Virus record (IMG/VR): IMGVR_UViG_3300009082_000016
Location: 1 to 64,000 of that record
Length of the DNA: 64,000 nucleotides
Source of the DNA: a virus
Strand: one strand, 5' to 3'
The position numbers were made by a program, and so were the translations under genes. The stretch's first letter is position 1; each line of letters starts with the position of its first letter. Below are positions 8,231 to 18,700 of the stretch, in pieces. The notes beneath the pieces are model-generated. The model ran no database searches. It was given only the letters and a program-made list of their open reading frames with translations, and was not told the origin of the DNA.

Positions 8231-10254
8231 GCCTGGGCAGGCGTGGACAGCCGGGCGGACACCCGCTTGAGGCCAGCGAGCACATGCTCGAGCGCGAAGA
8301 AGGCGCGGGAAACGTGCTCCTGGGGGAGCTCGGACAGGCCGAGCCGAGCCGCCAGGAGCAGCGTTCCCAACCGGTGCTGCACCGCCTCGAACGCCGGGAT
8401 GAAGGCGACGAAGCGGGAGAGGTTGTCGATGTTGAGGAAACCGAGCGACAGGATGGCGTCAACCGCGCCCGCGTCGCCCAAGCTCGCCGCGTCCTTGATG
8501 AGACCGAAGGCGGCGCCGTGCAAGGTGTCGACGAAGGTGTCCACCTGGGCGGCGAAGGACGCCGTCTTCGTCTCCGCCTGGGTGCGAAGCTCGCTGAGCA
8601 GCGTGACCTCGCTCACCCGGGCGACCTTCACCTGACCGCGGTGGTAGGCCCGCGCCAGCGTGCGCTCGGCGGCCTCCTTCGAGAAACCGAGCAGGCCGAG
8701 GGTGAACATCGCATCGGCCGGGCCAACACCGATGCGCTCGCCGATCTTGAGCAGCGGCCCGCCCTGGATGTTGAATGCCCCGCCCGAATGGCTGATGGTG
8801 CAGACCGACGCCGACTTCTCGGCGAGGCTGCCCACCTGGGCACTCGTGTCGAGCTTCACCATCTTGTCGCCGAGCGACACCCACTTGGCGGACTCGGGGA
8901 GAAGCGTGGTGCCAGTCGTGCCGGGGGAGACGGTCCGGACCGCCGGGGACGTGACCAGCTTCACCTGCCGGCCGTCGATGGTCTCGCACTCGTAGGCCTT
9001 CCGCCCGTCCGTCTCGGTCACCATCTTGCAGCGGATCGGCTCCGTGCAGGCGACCTCGCCCTGCTCGTCCTCCCAGCAGAACGAGCCCAAGCCCTCCGGC
9101 ATCTCGCTCGTCTTGAGGGGCGGAGCGGACTCCGACGGCAGGGCCCCGATGTCGTCCTGGTAGCCGTAGCTGTCGCCGTCGGAGAACAGGCGCATCGGCG
9201 AGCGGCCGCCGGTGAGGGCGTCCATGACCTTCGTCATGAGCCAGCCGCCCATCCCGCGCCCGCCACCGAACGCGTGGCAGGGGCCGGTGCCGCCCAGGAG
9301 GGACGGCCGATCGCTGCCCATCTCGATCGGGGACTCGGCGTCCCGCGGACGCCGGATGATGATCACCATCCCCTTGACGTCCGCCTCTTTCACGATGGCG
9401 GGACCGAGCTTCTCCACCGCAGGGCCAGGCGGGAGGTTGACCCAGGGCGTGTCCTCGTAGGCCCGACGCATCGCCGTCTTCACCTGGAAGATCGGGTCGC
9501 CCTGTTCCGGCTCCAGCTTGCGGACCAGCATGACGTCGGGGTTGAACAGGTTGGTCAGGCCGAACGTCTCGGACGCCGTCTTCGCCAGCGGCTCGCAGGG
9601 GGTGATCTCGGAGACCTGCGCCAGGTAGCCGTGGGTGATCGGGTTGGACACCAGCGCCTGCCGGAGTCCGGCGTTCTTCTCGAGCACCTGCCCAAGCCGG
9701 TCCAGCTGGTCGGAGTAGATGGTGTCGGAGATCATGCCGAGAATCGGGAAGGGGCTGTGCCAGGAATCGAGCGAGGCCGCCTTCTCGCGGTCCGGCGGGT
9801 AGATCGGGTTGCCGAACAGCTCGTTGACGTCGCCGCGGAACGGGGCGTCGAACGTGGACGGGCGGAACAGGGCCTCCCCGAGCCGGGACTCATTGAGCGG
9901 AAGGAACTTCCCCTCCTCCGTCTTGATCATGTCGAACGGGAAGAGCTTGAAGTCCTCGATGATGACCGGGATCTTCGCCGTCCGGATGCCGATCTCCGTG
10001 CCCATCTGGCCGGCGGCCTGCCCCGGACTGAGGCCCGTCTTGCTGGTGAGCAGGATGTGCCCGAACGCGGCGCCCTTCTGGGCGTCGGTCATCTCGTCGA
10101 TGATGATCTCGGTCGGGTACATGTACGCGTACGGGGCGACCTTGAGCCACTCGTCCCGGATACGCATCGGCCACTGGCTCACGTCGCGGGGGAGTTCTCC
10201 TCCCTCCGGCTGAGCCGTCTTCACGATCTGCGGGGCAACGAAGAGCGGCTTCAA
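8227..10254 (-). CDS. Large virion-module protein, 675 aa, unknown
   Basis: TTG 10254 is the start because GGAGGTGATCC, an almost full complement of the 16S rRNA tail, ends directly before it. The N-terminal third is compact (RIRDEWLKVAPYAYMYPTE). The middle is mixed beta with paired cysteines (GSFCWEDEQGEVACTEPIRC), and the last ~150 residues are helical. Segments such as VKTAQPEGG and LAKTASETFG repeat the Lys-Thr-Ala style of neighbouring structural proteins. It follows the membrane protein gene by 13 nt. I do not recognise the family; the strong start signal suggests high expression. Confidence 0.75.
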   Translation of the reverse strand: MKPLFVAPQIVKTAQPEGGELPRDVSQWPMRIRDEWLKVAPYAYMYPTEIIIDEMTDAQKGAAFGHILLTSKTGLSPGQAAGQMGTEIGIRTAKIPVIIEDFKLFPFDMIKTEEGKFLPLNESRLGEALFRPSTFDAPFRGDVNELFGNPIYPPDREKAASLDSWHSPFPILGMISDTIYSDQLDRLGQVLEKNAGLRQALVSNPITHGYLAQVSEITPCEPLAKTASETFGLTNLFNPDVMLVRKLEPEQGDPIFQVKTAMRRAYEDTPWVNLPPGPAVEKLGPAIVKEADVKGMVIIIRRPRDAESPIEMGSDRPSLLGGTGPCHAFGGGRGMGGWLMTKVMDALTGGRSPMRLFSDGDSYGYQDDIGALPSESAPPLKTSEMPEGLGSFCWEDEQGEVACTEPIRCKMVTETDGRKAYECETIDGRQVKLVTSPAVRTVSPGTTGTTLLPESAKWVSLGDKMVKLDTSAQVGSLAEKSASVCTISHSGGAFNIQGGPLLKIGERIGVGPADAMFTLGLLGFSKEAAERTLARAYHRGQVKVARVSEVTLLSELRTQAETKTASFAAQVDTFVDTLHGAAFGLIKDAASLGDAGAVDAILSLGFLNIDNLSRFVAFIPAFEAVQHRLGTLLLAARLGLSELPQEHVSRAFFALEHVLAGLKRVSARLSTPAQA

Positions 10255-10267
10255 GGATCACCTCCGT

Positions 10268-10921
10268 TCAGGACTTGGTCTTGTCGCTGTCCTTCTTGTA
10301 CCGGTTCCCCAGGATGCTCTCCACGATCAGCTCGTTGGCGAACACCGCCGACGGGGCCGTCGCCAGTACGTTCATGAGAGCCACGCCCCAAGGTACACCG
10401 AGGGTGAGGGCCTGAAGGACGGCGGCCGCGAAAGACAGGACGACCGCCGCGAGGATACGGATGCGCTGGGGGATCTTCTTCGTCAGCGCACCAAGCATCG
10501 GCAAGCGGAATAGCGTCAGGATGAGGAAGATGATGGCGCCCGCGAGGGCCGGGTAGTTCTTGTTGTACCAGGCGTCCTTCACTTTGCCGGCGGCATCGAC
10601 GACCTCATCGCCCGTGGACGGGTCATCGAGCGGATCCACGATGGGGATGACGATGGTATCGGGCGTGGCATCGGCAACAGCAGCGGCGGGTTCCGCGGCA
10701 GACGGCTCGGCATCCGCCGCGGCCGGCTCAGCCGGGGTCTCCGCATCGGCAACAGCCGGCGGAGCCTCGACGACCGGAGTCTCGGCCTCCGGCGCCGTGA
10801 CGGCGACACCCCCGTCCGGGGTGATGACGGCGCTGGCGGGAGCGGCCAACTCGACCGATTCCTGACCGAGCGCCGGCGGGACGATGAGCAGACAGAGCAC
10901 GATGGGAATGAGCCACTTCAT
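10268..10921 (-). CDS. Membrane protein with signal peptide, holin-like layout
   Basis: ATG 10921 is preceded by GTGGAGG, and a promoter sits at 10943-10972. The first ~19 residues form a signal peptide (MKWLIPIVLCLLIVPPALG, cleavage after ALG). A Pro/Ala/Glu linker of about 85 residues follows. Then come a membrane segment (ALAGAIIFLILTLFRLPM), a second hydrophobic hairpin (ILAAVVLSFAAAVLQALTLG and beyond) and a Lys/Ser-rich tail. The layout would suit a holin or an envelope-attached phage protein, but it lies away from the lytic enzyme gene at 44932. Holin is therefore only one option. Confidence 0.75.
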   Translation of the reverse strand: MKWLIPIVLCLLIVPPALGQESVELAAPASAVITPDGGVAVTAPEAETPVVEAPPAVADAETPAEPAAADAEPSAAEPAAAVADATPDTIVIPIVDPLDDPSTGDEVVDAAGKVKDAWYNKNYPALAGAIIFLILTLFRLPMLGALTKKIPQRIRILAAVVLSFAAAVLQALTLGVPWGVALMNVLATAPSAVFANELIVESILGNRYKKDSDKTKS

Positions 10922-10942
10922 GGTAGGTACCTCCACACGGGC

Positions 10943-10972
10943 AGGATACTCGTCTCCCTGCCAGGTGGTCAA
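10943..10972 (-). promoter_or_regulatory. Promoter TTGACC-N18-TATCCT
   Basis: On the minus strand TTGACC (10972-10967) and TATCCT (10948-10943) are spaced by 18 nt. They lie in the short gap between the spike gene and the membrane protein gene. A 15-nt leader with GGAGG leads to ATG 10921. Confidence 0.65.
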
Positions 10973-10975
10973 CCG

Positions 10976-12115
10976 CTAGAGCGGGATGGGGGGATCGGTG
11001 ATGGTGGGCGTGGCCGGGTTGATCGGGTGCTTGTGCGAGATAAGCCAGTTCAGCCAGGCCAGATTGATGGTCGCAAAAAATCCGGTGACGTGGAGTTCCT
11101 GGAAAGAACCGGCGCCCGTGACCCCGAGCGTCCCAGCGATCGTGGTGTTCCCCACGACGTTGAAACCGGCCGGAGCGGAGAAGGCGATCCGATTCGCGGC
11201 GATCGTCTTAGTCTTGGTGACGATCTCGGTGCTGTCCCCCCCAACGCCCTCCTGCCGGTCGCCCTGCACCGTCAAGTTGAGCTCCGAGTACTCCATCGTG
11301 ATGATGGCGCCCTTCTCGTCGATGTTGCCCTCGGCGTCGACGAAGAAGTGGTACTTCTCGCCCGACGCTTCCCAGGTCTCTTCGCCGATCTTCACGGAGG
11401 TCGGCGCAACAACGATGCGGAACCGCTTCTCCCCGGCGTCGCCCTTCACGATCCCAGCATCCACCAGGACAGAAGCGGACTCGTCCGCGGCGTGGGCCTT
11501 CACCATCAGCCGCCACTTCGCCTCGGCTTCGCTGCCGTCCTCGCCCTCCGTACGGCCCCCGTCGAAGTACTGGACGCCGGCGGCGGTGAACTGGCCGTAG
11601 TTCTCGCAGATGTCGCGGATGAAGTTGCCAAGCGGGATGAACAGCCGCTGGCAACTGGCCTTCGAGCCGATCTCCACGATGCCGCCCTTGCGGTAGTGGA
11701 TGAATGCCCCGTCTCGCGTCGTCCAGCCGAACTCGCCGTGCAGCCGCCGCGGCCGCCGCATCGAGTGGTCCGCCTGAATCTCATCACCCTCGGCCGGCGG
11801 CTGCCCTACGCGCTCCGAACTCGAGATGGCCCTGGGCAGACTGCGGAACGCGAGAATGAACGGCGTCCCCGCGTCGCCGGGCGTGGCGATCCAACAAGGG
11901 GCACCGATGTCAGGCAGGCAGTAGCCGCCCTCCCCGCGCTCGTGGTGGGCGTAGAACGAGCCGATCGGGAGGTCCGGGTACGTGCGCCCGCTGCCCTCCG
12001 TCTTCACCGTCGCCGTGTAACGGGCAAGGTCGACGTCGATCACCTTCGCCTCGAGGATGGAGCTGTAGCTGTCCCCCGCGTAGGTCGGTGCCTCGCGATA
12101 GGTCGGTTCAGCCAC
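10976..12115 (-). CDS. Baseplate/tail spike protein with OB-fold N-terminus
   Basis: GTG 12115 overlaps the stop of the DUF192 gene by 8 nt, giving 379 residues. The N-terminal ~100 residues read as the OB-fold of gpV/gp5-type spikes: SILEAKVIDVD..., then GGYCLPDIGAPCWIATPGD and FILAFRSLP. A middle region (IHYRKGGIVEIG...) follows, then beta-strand repeats. The C-terminus has SHKHPINPATPTITDPP, like the metal-binding HxH tip of membrane-piercing central spikes. It would sit at the tip of a contractile-type tail. It shares an operon with the RNA polymerase. Confidence 0.65.
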   Translation of the reverse strand: MAEPTYREAPTYAGDSYSSILEAKVIDVDLARYTATVKTEGSGRTYPDLPIGSFYAHHERGEGGYCLPDIGAPCWIATPGDAGTPFILAFRSLPRAISSSERVGQPPAEGDEIQADHSMRRPRRLHGEFGWTTRDGAFIHYRKGGIVEIGSKASCQRLFIPLGNFIRDICENYGQFTAAGVQYFDGGRTEGEDGSEAEAKWRLMVKAHAADESASVLVDAGIVKGDAGEKRFRIVVAPTSVKIGEETWEASGEKYHFFVDAEGNIDEKGAIITMEYSELNLTVQGDRQEGVGGDSTEIVTKTKTIAANRIAFSAPAGFNVVGNTTIAGTLGVTGAGSFQELHVTGFFATINLAWLNWLISHKHPINPATPTITDPPIPL

Positions 12116-12785
12116 CGCGCACCATCCTCCAGCCCGCCTCGATGCCGTGCCGCCCGCAGAATCCCCCGGGCAGTTCGACCACAAAACGAACAGGCTCCGT
12201 CGACAGGTGCGGCGTGTCACTGTTCGGCTCGGCGGAATCGACGACGTTGGACACCGTCCCGTCAACCTTCACGAACACCATGTCCAGCGGGATCGGGACG
12301 TTCCGCATCCAGAACGAGCGGCGCTCGACGCTGGGGAAGTCGAACAGCATCCCCTGACCGTCGGGGAGATGCTGCCGGCCCATCAATCCGCGGCGAAGCT
12401 CGATGTCCCCTTGGGCCACCTCCACCACCACTCGCACGACGTCGCCTTCGACCGAGTTCGGGTTCACGAAGCGGATGGTGTCAACGCCCGAGGCCCACTT
12501 CCGCAGGGCCCCCACGAAGGCAGCGTACTTCACGGCGGCCGGCGATGAAGAGGCCATTCCCTCCCCCAACCAACGCGCCGCTCGACCGAAAGCTCGACCC
12601 GACTTCCTGACGGCAGGAATCGCACCGTGGTGGACCCGCCGGGCCGTCATCCTCGCCGCCTGGACCGCGTGCGGGAGGGCAGGAACGATCACCTCCCACG
12701 GAAGGTGCGGGAGGGCCATGAACTGCTGGAAGAGCTCGGCAACAACACCACCCTTCTTTCGCATCGGAATCTGGTTTGCCTGCAT
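12108..12785 (-). CDS. DUF192-family protein coupled to RNA polymerase
   Basis: ATG 12785 overlaps the polymerase stop codon (TGATG), so translation is coupled. The N-terminal ~95 residues are basic and helical. The C-terminal ~125 residues match the DUF192/COG1430 family: ELRRGLMGR, GMLFDFPS, SFWMRNVPIPLDMVFV, then AEPNSDTPH and a Gly-rich end. The family is widespread in bacteria and its role is unknown. Whether it binds the polymerase is open; the coupling makes it worth testing. Confidence 0.8.
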   Translation of the reverse strand: MQANQIPMRKKGGVVAELFQQFMALPHLPWEVIVPALPHAVQAARMTARRVHHGAIPAVRKSGRAFGRAARWLGEGMASSSPAAVKYAAFVGALRKWASGVDTIRFVNPNSVEGDVVRVVVEVAQGDIELRRGLMGRQHLPDGQGMLFDFPSVERRSFWMRNVPIPLDMVFVKVDGTVSNVVDSAEPNSDTPHLSTEPVRFVVELPGGFCGRHGIEAGWRMVRGG

Positions 12786-15700
12786 CAGTATGCTCCCGGC
12801 TTCCCCGAGATCCCCTGCCCGAACCGCTCGTTGTAGGCCATCGCCGAGAAGGGGTTGTAGCCCGAGACGTCGGACTCGTTGCCCTGCAGGGCGGCCTCGA
12901 CGAGCGTGTCGCGCAGGCGCTCGTGGTTCATCTTCGCCAGCCAGTCCTCGGTGTTGGCCAGCGGCGCCGTCTTGATGCCCATCAGGACCGGGTTCACCTT
13001 GATCGGCTTCCGGCCCTTCAGGTCGGTGTGGTTGAGCTCGTTCGCCTTGGAGAGCGTGATGTACTGGCCCTTGACCAGGTCGGGGGCATCGCCCGGATCG
13101 GCGATGACGCCGGTGTTGGTCACGCCGCGGGCCAAGAGCTCGAGATTCCGCCGCCGGATGCCGAACGGCTTGAAGATGCCGTCCATCTCGGTGACGATCT
13201 GATTCCGCACCTGGTCGATGCCACCGATGTCGAGCAGCTCGCGCAGGTCGACGTTCCCATCCGTGATCGGCTTGCCCTTCCGGACCTGGCTGCCGACCTT
13301 GAGGTCGCCCACCAGTTTTCGATTCCCCGGAACGTAGTGGTCGATGTCGGAGCCGCGGCCCGTCGTGATGGTGACGTCGAAGCCGCCGGCGGGGTCTTCC
13401 TTGATGCGGGTGATCTTCCCATCCGCCGAGGCCAGCGTGGCCGGGTTGGAGATCTCCTCCGGGATCTGGAGCAGCTGCTTCACGCGAACCATCGCCGGGC
13501 TGCCCGCCTTCATCCCGGTCCCGCCCGTGTAGACGCCGGCGCCGTGCTTCGACTTGAGCATCAGCTGCGCCATGCGCTCGCCGATCGACTGCCCGGCCAT
13601 CACACCAAGGTTCTCACCCATTTGCGGGAGGTGGCCGTCGGGCATCAACCCGAACGCCTTGGACGAGATGCCCTCGCCGTGCGGGGACGTGAGCGGCGAC
13701 GCCACAATCACCTTCCGGATCCGGGCGTTCTTGAGCCGGTCGATCAGCTCGGAGTCGAGCAGCGTACCGCGCTTGAGGGTGAACTTCGCCGTCTTCACCG
13801 GCTCGACGAGGTAGCGGTCGACGACGTCGGGGTGGTCCGTGTCCATCGCGATGCCCTCATCGGGCAGCTGGTTCGACACGACCAGGGAGTTGCCGACGGT
13901 GTTGACCATCTGCTTGTTGATGTAGCCGGGATCCTGGACGGCGGTCTTCGTCTGGACGATGCCGGTGCGGGCGCCGATCGACGCCAGCCAGTAGCCGGTG
14001 GTATCCAGCCCTTCGCCGTACGACCGGGTCACGGGCTCCAGGACGGGATTGCCCTTGGAGTCGGTCATGAGCACCGGCGCCATGGTCATCTCCTGGAACT
14101 GGGACGACGACGGCTTCACGCCCGACCGCGACATGAGGTAGAGACGGTTGCCGGACGCCTTGGCGTTCTTCGCGTGCTCGGCGAGCATCCCCTTACCAGC
14201 TTCCGCCCACGCCTGGATGGCTTTCTCCTCACGGTCGGGGGCGTCGGTGGCCAAGGCCTCGCGGGCCTTCTTCTCGCCCTCCTTCATGTATCGATCGCGC
14301 AGCGGCTTGTCGGTCTTGAGATCCTTCGACGAGAGGCTGAACAACTCATCGTACACGGCGGCATTGCCGAGCCCCATCAGGGACTGGGCCGTCTGGACGT
14401 ACGCCTTCTTGTCCTTTTTGGCGACCTCCGTCAGCAGCTTCTCGGTGTTGTCCTTCGTGAGCTCGAACTCCGGGTCGAACAGCAGGTTCGGTTTCCGGGC
14501 GATGCCCGGCAACGATTGCCACACCAGGAGCCGGCCGGCAGTCGTCTTCTTCCCGCCGACACTCACGACATCCGTCATCCCGAGCTTCCCGGCGCTGACG
14601 GCGTTCACTGCTGCCTTCACAGAGCCGAAGGACCGGTCGGTTTCCTTCCCGAACTGGGACAGGCGGAAGAGGCCGACCGACATCTCGTTCCGCGGCGTGA
14701 ACATGGGCTTTCCAGTCGCCGGGTTGAGCAGGCTCTCGGAGGGGAACATCTTCCGCGCTTCGCCGACGGCCTTCCCGGAGACCGGGACGTAGAGGCTGAC
14801 CGCGTCGCCGTCGAAGTCGGCGCCCATCGACTCGGCGATGAGCGGCGGGATCTTGATCGCCCGGCCACCGACCAGCTGCGCCTTGAACGCCTGCACGCCG
14901 TACTTGTGGAGCACCGGGTCGCGCTTCATCAGCACGGGCCGGTCTTCCATCACCCGCTCGAGGGCGCGGAGGGCGAGCGGATCGTCCTTCTTCACCATCT
15001 CCTGCGCCTGCAGGGCACCGTTGCCCATGCGGGTCAGCTCTCGCACGACGAACGGGCGGTAGATGTTCTTGGCAACGGGCAACGGGATGCCCAGCTCGTC
15101 GATGGTCAGGTCCGGGTCCGGGATGATGGTCGACCGGGCGGCCAGATCCTGCTTCGACTTGAGCAGCTTCGACTGCACCCAGCTCCACTTCGGGCTGCCC
15201 GACCCGGCGATGACGTCGACGAAACCGCGCTGCTCGACGCCCTGGGTCGTCTTCACCGGGTCCATCACGCCGGCCAGCGAACCGAGCGACTTGTAGAGAG
15301 CGAAACGGGTCTTGCCCCTGCGGGATTCGGGCGTGTCCGGGTCCATGTCCTTGAGCCGCTCGTTCATCACGCCGACGCCCTTGTAGAGCTCGTTGAGCGA
15401 ATCGCGGACGAGGGCACCACTGGGCAGCACCGACATCGGCCGCATCGTCGGCGGGATGACGTACACCTGCTGGGACATGTACGCTTCGGTCGGGCTCATG
15501 CCCGTCTGCTTGAGCGCCGTCAGGTAGCGGTACTTCCTGACCGTCTGGTCGAGCTGTTGGCCCTCGAGATTCGGGATGCGGTCCCGGAGCTCCTTGATCT
15601 CCTTCTTCACGTCGATGGCCGAGAGGACCGACTTGACCGCCTCACCACCCGTCAGGGCGTTCGGGTCCTTCCGGTCGACCAGCTTCCCGTCTTTCGTGAG

Positions 15701-18700
15701 CCCGACCGTCCCGGCGATGACCCCGTGCAGATCCTTCTGCTTGAGGCCCGTCAAGGCCAGGACACCACGCTCGAAGAACGGGTTGGGCAGCGACTCCGCC
15801 AACGTGATGTTCGCAGGGTGCTCGCCCATGATCCCGCCCGTCACCTGCGGGTCGAACAGGCCGCCGTCCTCCGGCTTCAGGTCTTCGGCGCGGAGCATGA
15901 GCCCCGGCCGCTTCAGCTCGCCGTGGCTGGAGTCCAGGACCTGCTGGTCCGTCGTGGGGATCAGCTTCACGCGGGTCCCCTTCTTCTCCAACTTCACGCC
16001 GAGGCCCTTCAGGTACTCCTCGAACTTCGCGTGGGCGAACGTCAACTTCGGCGGCGGCAACGGCTGCCCCAACTGCACCGCACGCCAGAGCTCATCCGCC
16101 TGATCGGCATCGGCCTTCCAGGTGTGACTCTCCCGCAGGATCTCGCGGGAGCCATGGGCCAGGAGCGCCATGTTACCGAGGCCGCCGAGCGCCTGGGCCC
16201 CGCCGCCGTGCCCGCCCTTCGGTTGGCGGTTGACGTCGTAGCTGAAGCCTGGCCCACCGGCGCGGGAAGCCATCTTGCGGTCGACCTGGTGACGCTGCTT
16301 GAGCACGTAGGCGTAGCCGACTTCAGCTTTGCCCAACATCCGTCCGGTCGTGGGGTCGGTGACCTCGTCCTCTTCATCCACCCCGAGCTTGTCGAGCGAC
16401 TGCCGGGTGACCTCGCCGTAGTCGACGCCGGGGACGAAGTTCGGCACCTTGATCGGCGTGCCGATCTTCTTCGCCATCTTCGCCGTAGCCAACTCATAGA
16501 CCTGACCGGCGGCAACACGGGCGGCGACGCCGTGCGGGTTGATCGCCAGTTCGATGGGGCCATCCTTCGTCCGCGGCATCTCCTCGTCGGGGCGGATGTC
16601 GACCACGATCCCCTTGATGCCGTGGCGGGTGGTGACCTTGTCGCCGATCTGCAGCGGTTCCTGGGTCCGGACGTGAACCTTCACGGTCCCGGTCGGCGTA
16701 TGGTGGACACGGATGACCTCTCCGGCAACGTCCTGGTCCCAGGTGAGCGCGGCGTTCTGATACGGCTTGGCCAGAGAGCGGTGCATCCGCTTCATGGCCA
16801 AAGCTTCGTTCGTGTGCTCGATCGGGCGCAGACCCAGCACGAGCGGGTCGCCCGGCTTCACGATCGTCCCCGGCTTCACGATGCCGGAGCGGTCGACCAT
16901 CTTGTACTGATCGGTCGTGAACGCCGTCGGGTAGTACGCCTGGAACTTCTTCGGGTCAACGATCTCCTGCTCGTCCGGGAGCGCGTCGATCTTGTGCAGG
17001 TGCTCGCTGGTCAACTTCTTCGCGCCGCCCTCCGACATCACGACCGCGTCCTCGTAGGTGCGGCCGGGAATCGGGATGAGCGCCGTTCGGAGGTTGGTCC
17101 CCAGGGCAAGCACGCCGCCCCGGGTGAAGTTGGAGTCGGCCAGCATCTGGTTCTTTCGCACCATCTGGCCCGGCTTCACCAGCGATTCCTCGTGGATGAG
17201 CTCGCGCTTTCCAGTCAGCGGGTAGTTCTGGTACAGCGGGACCGTGTGCATCTTGCCGGACGTCGAGCGGATGCGGACCTCGCCGTTCTTGATGGACGTC
17301 ACCTTGCCGGTCACGGGCGACAGCGGCAGTGTCTCACGGCCGACCATCTCCTCCATGCTTTCCCGGGAAGAGGAATCAACAGCGACCTGGACCAGCGGGG
17401 CCTCGCGCGTCGTGAGCGGGATGGCCTGCGACATGTGACGCGACGCCATCTCGACACGGCCGGGGTTGGTGTTCTGCACGAAGGGGACAAGCGCCGTGCC
17501 CATGCCCAGCAGCAGGCCCGGGTTGGTCACGATGTACTCGACCTTCTCCGGGTCGACGCGAACGAACTTGTTGCCGATGCCCGACACCCGGACCTTCTTG
17601 TTGACCGGGACCCACTTCTTGCCTTCCTTCCGGTACTGGTCAGGCATTGCCACGACCGAGGTTTCAAAGACGGTGGGGTCGACATTCTCGTACTTCTTCG
17701 TCCGGGTGTTGTAGAGCGTCGTCCGCGGCGTGGTCCCGTCCTTCATCAGGCCCATGGCGAGCTGCAGATTGACGCCGACGTTCTGTCCTTCCGGCGTATC
17801 GAGCGGGTCGATGAAAGCGACGTGGGACGGGTTGACCGCCTTTGCCTCGGAATGCTCCAGGGCATAGGCGCTGCCGGCCTCGCCGAGGATGGTGCTCCGC
17901 ATCGACGAGCGGATCATGTCGACGGGGTTGGTCTGCTCACCGAGCTGGCTCAGCGGAGAGCCGGTGAAGAAGCCTCGAATGGGCCAGTGGAACATGTTGC
18001 CCCGCACGGCCAGGTCCACCCGGTCATGCCGGTCGACTGCGTTCTTGAGCGACCGGGTCTTGTACTGCCCGAACTTCTTCACCGAGAACGCGAGATGATC
18101 ATCGATGCCGATGAGGTTCTTGAACTTCAGGCTGTCGCGGTCGTCAGGCTCCGAGTTGCCGCGGGAGACGGACAGGGCCCGCTTGGAGGCCTGGAGCAGG
18201 AGCTCCGGGGTGACCTGCCGATACGACTTCCCAAGCGTGATCTTCGTCGTGTCAGGGTCCATCGTCAACGAGCTCAGCGCGTCGCGGACCTGGAGCGCGT
18301 CGCCCGGCTTGCCGAAGGCCCGACCGAGCTTCCCGAAGGCGGACTCCGCCCGTTTCGCCGTGACGTCGTTCGCCTTGGCAATCTCGTCACCCCAAGCGCG
18401 GGCGATGACCGAGTTGCTGATGCCCATGGCGTTGAGCACGGGCTTGAGCGGGACGGTCGATCCGCCCGTCTTCAGTTTGAACGCCTTCTGCGCGGCGTCG
18501 AACTCGATGTTGAGGCTGCGCTCCGGGGTGACGATGCTGGAAACGACCGACCGGGCCTTCGGGTAGGTGAAAACGCCCGGCCGTCCCTTCCACAGGTGGT
18601 CGACGTAGTACTCCTTGCCGTCGACGATGTAGCCCCGGGCAGCCGTCACCGCCGGCAGCGTGCCCAGCGGGACCTCCCCGCGGGACTTCACCTTCCCGGT

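Noticed and set aside
6898-12600. About 31-nt similarity between the minus strand near 6900-6930 and the plus strand near 12570
   Set aside because: Roughly 26 of 31 bases agree but it lies in unrelated coding sequence with codon-biased content; no flanking repeat or element structure was found.
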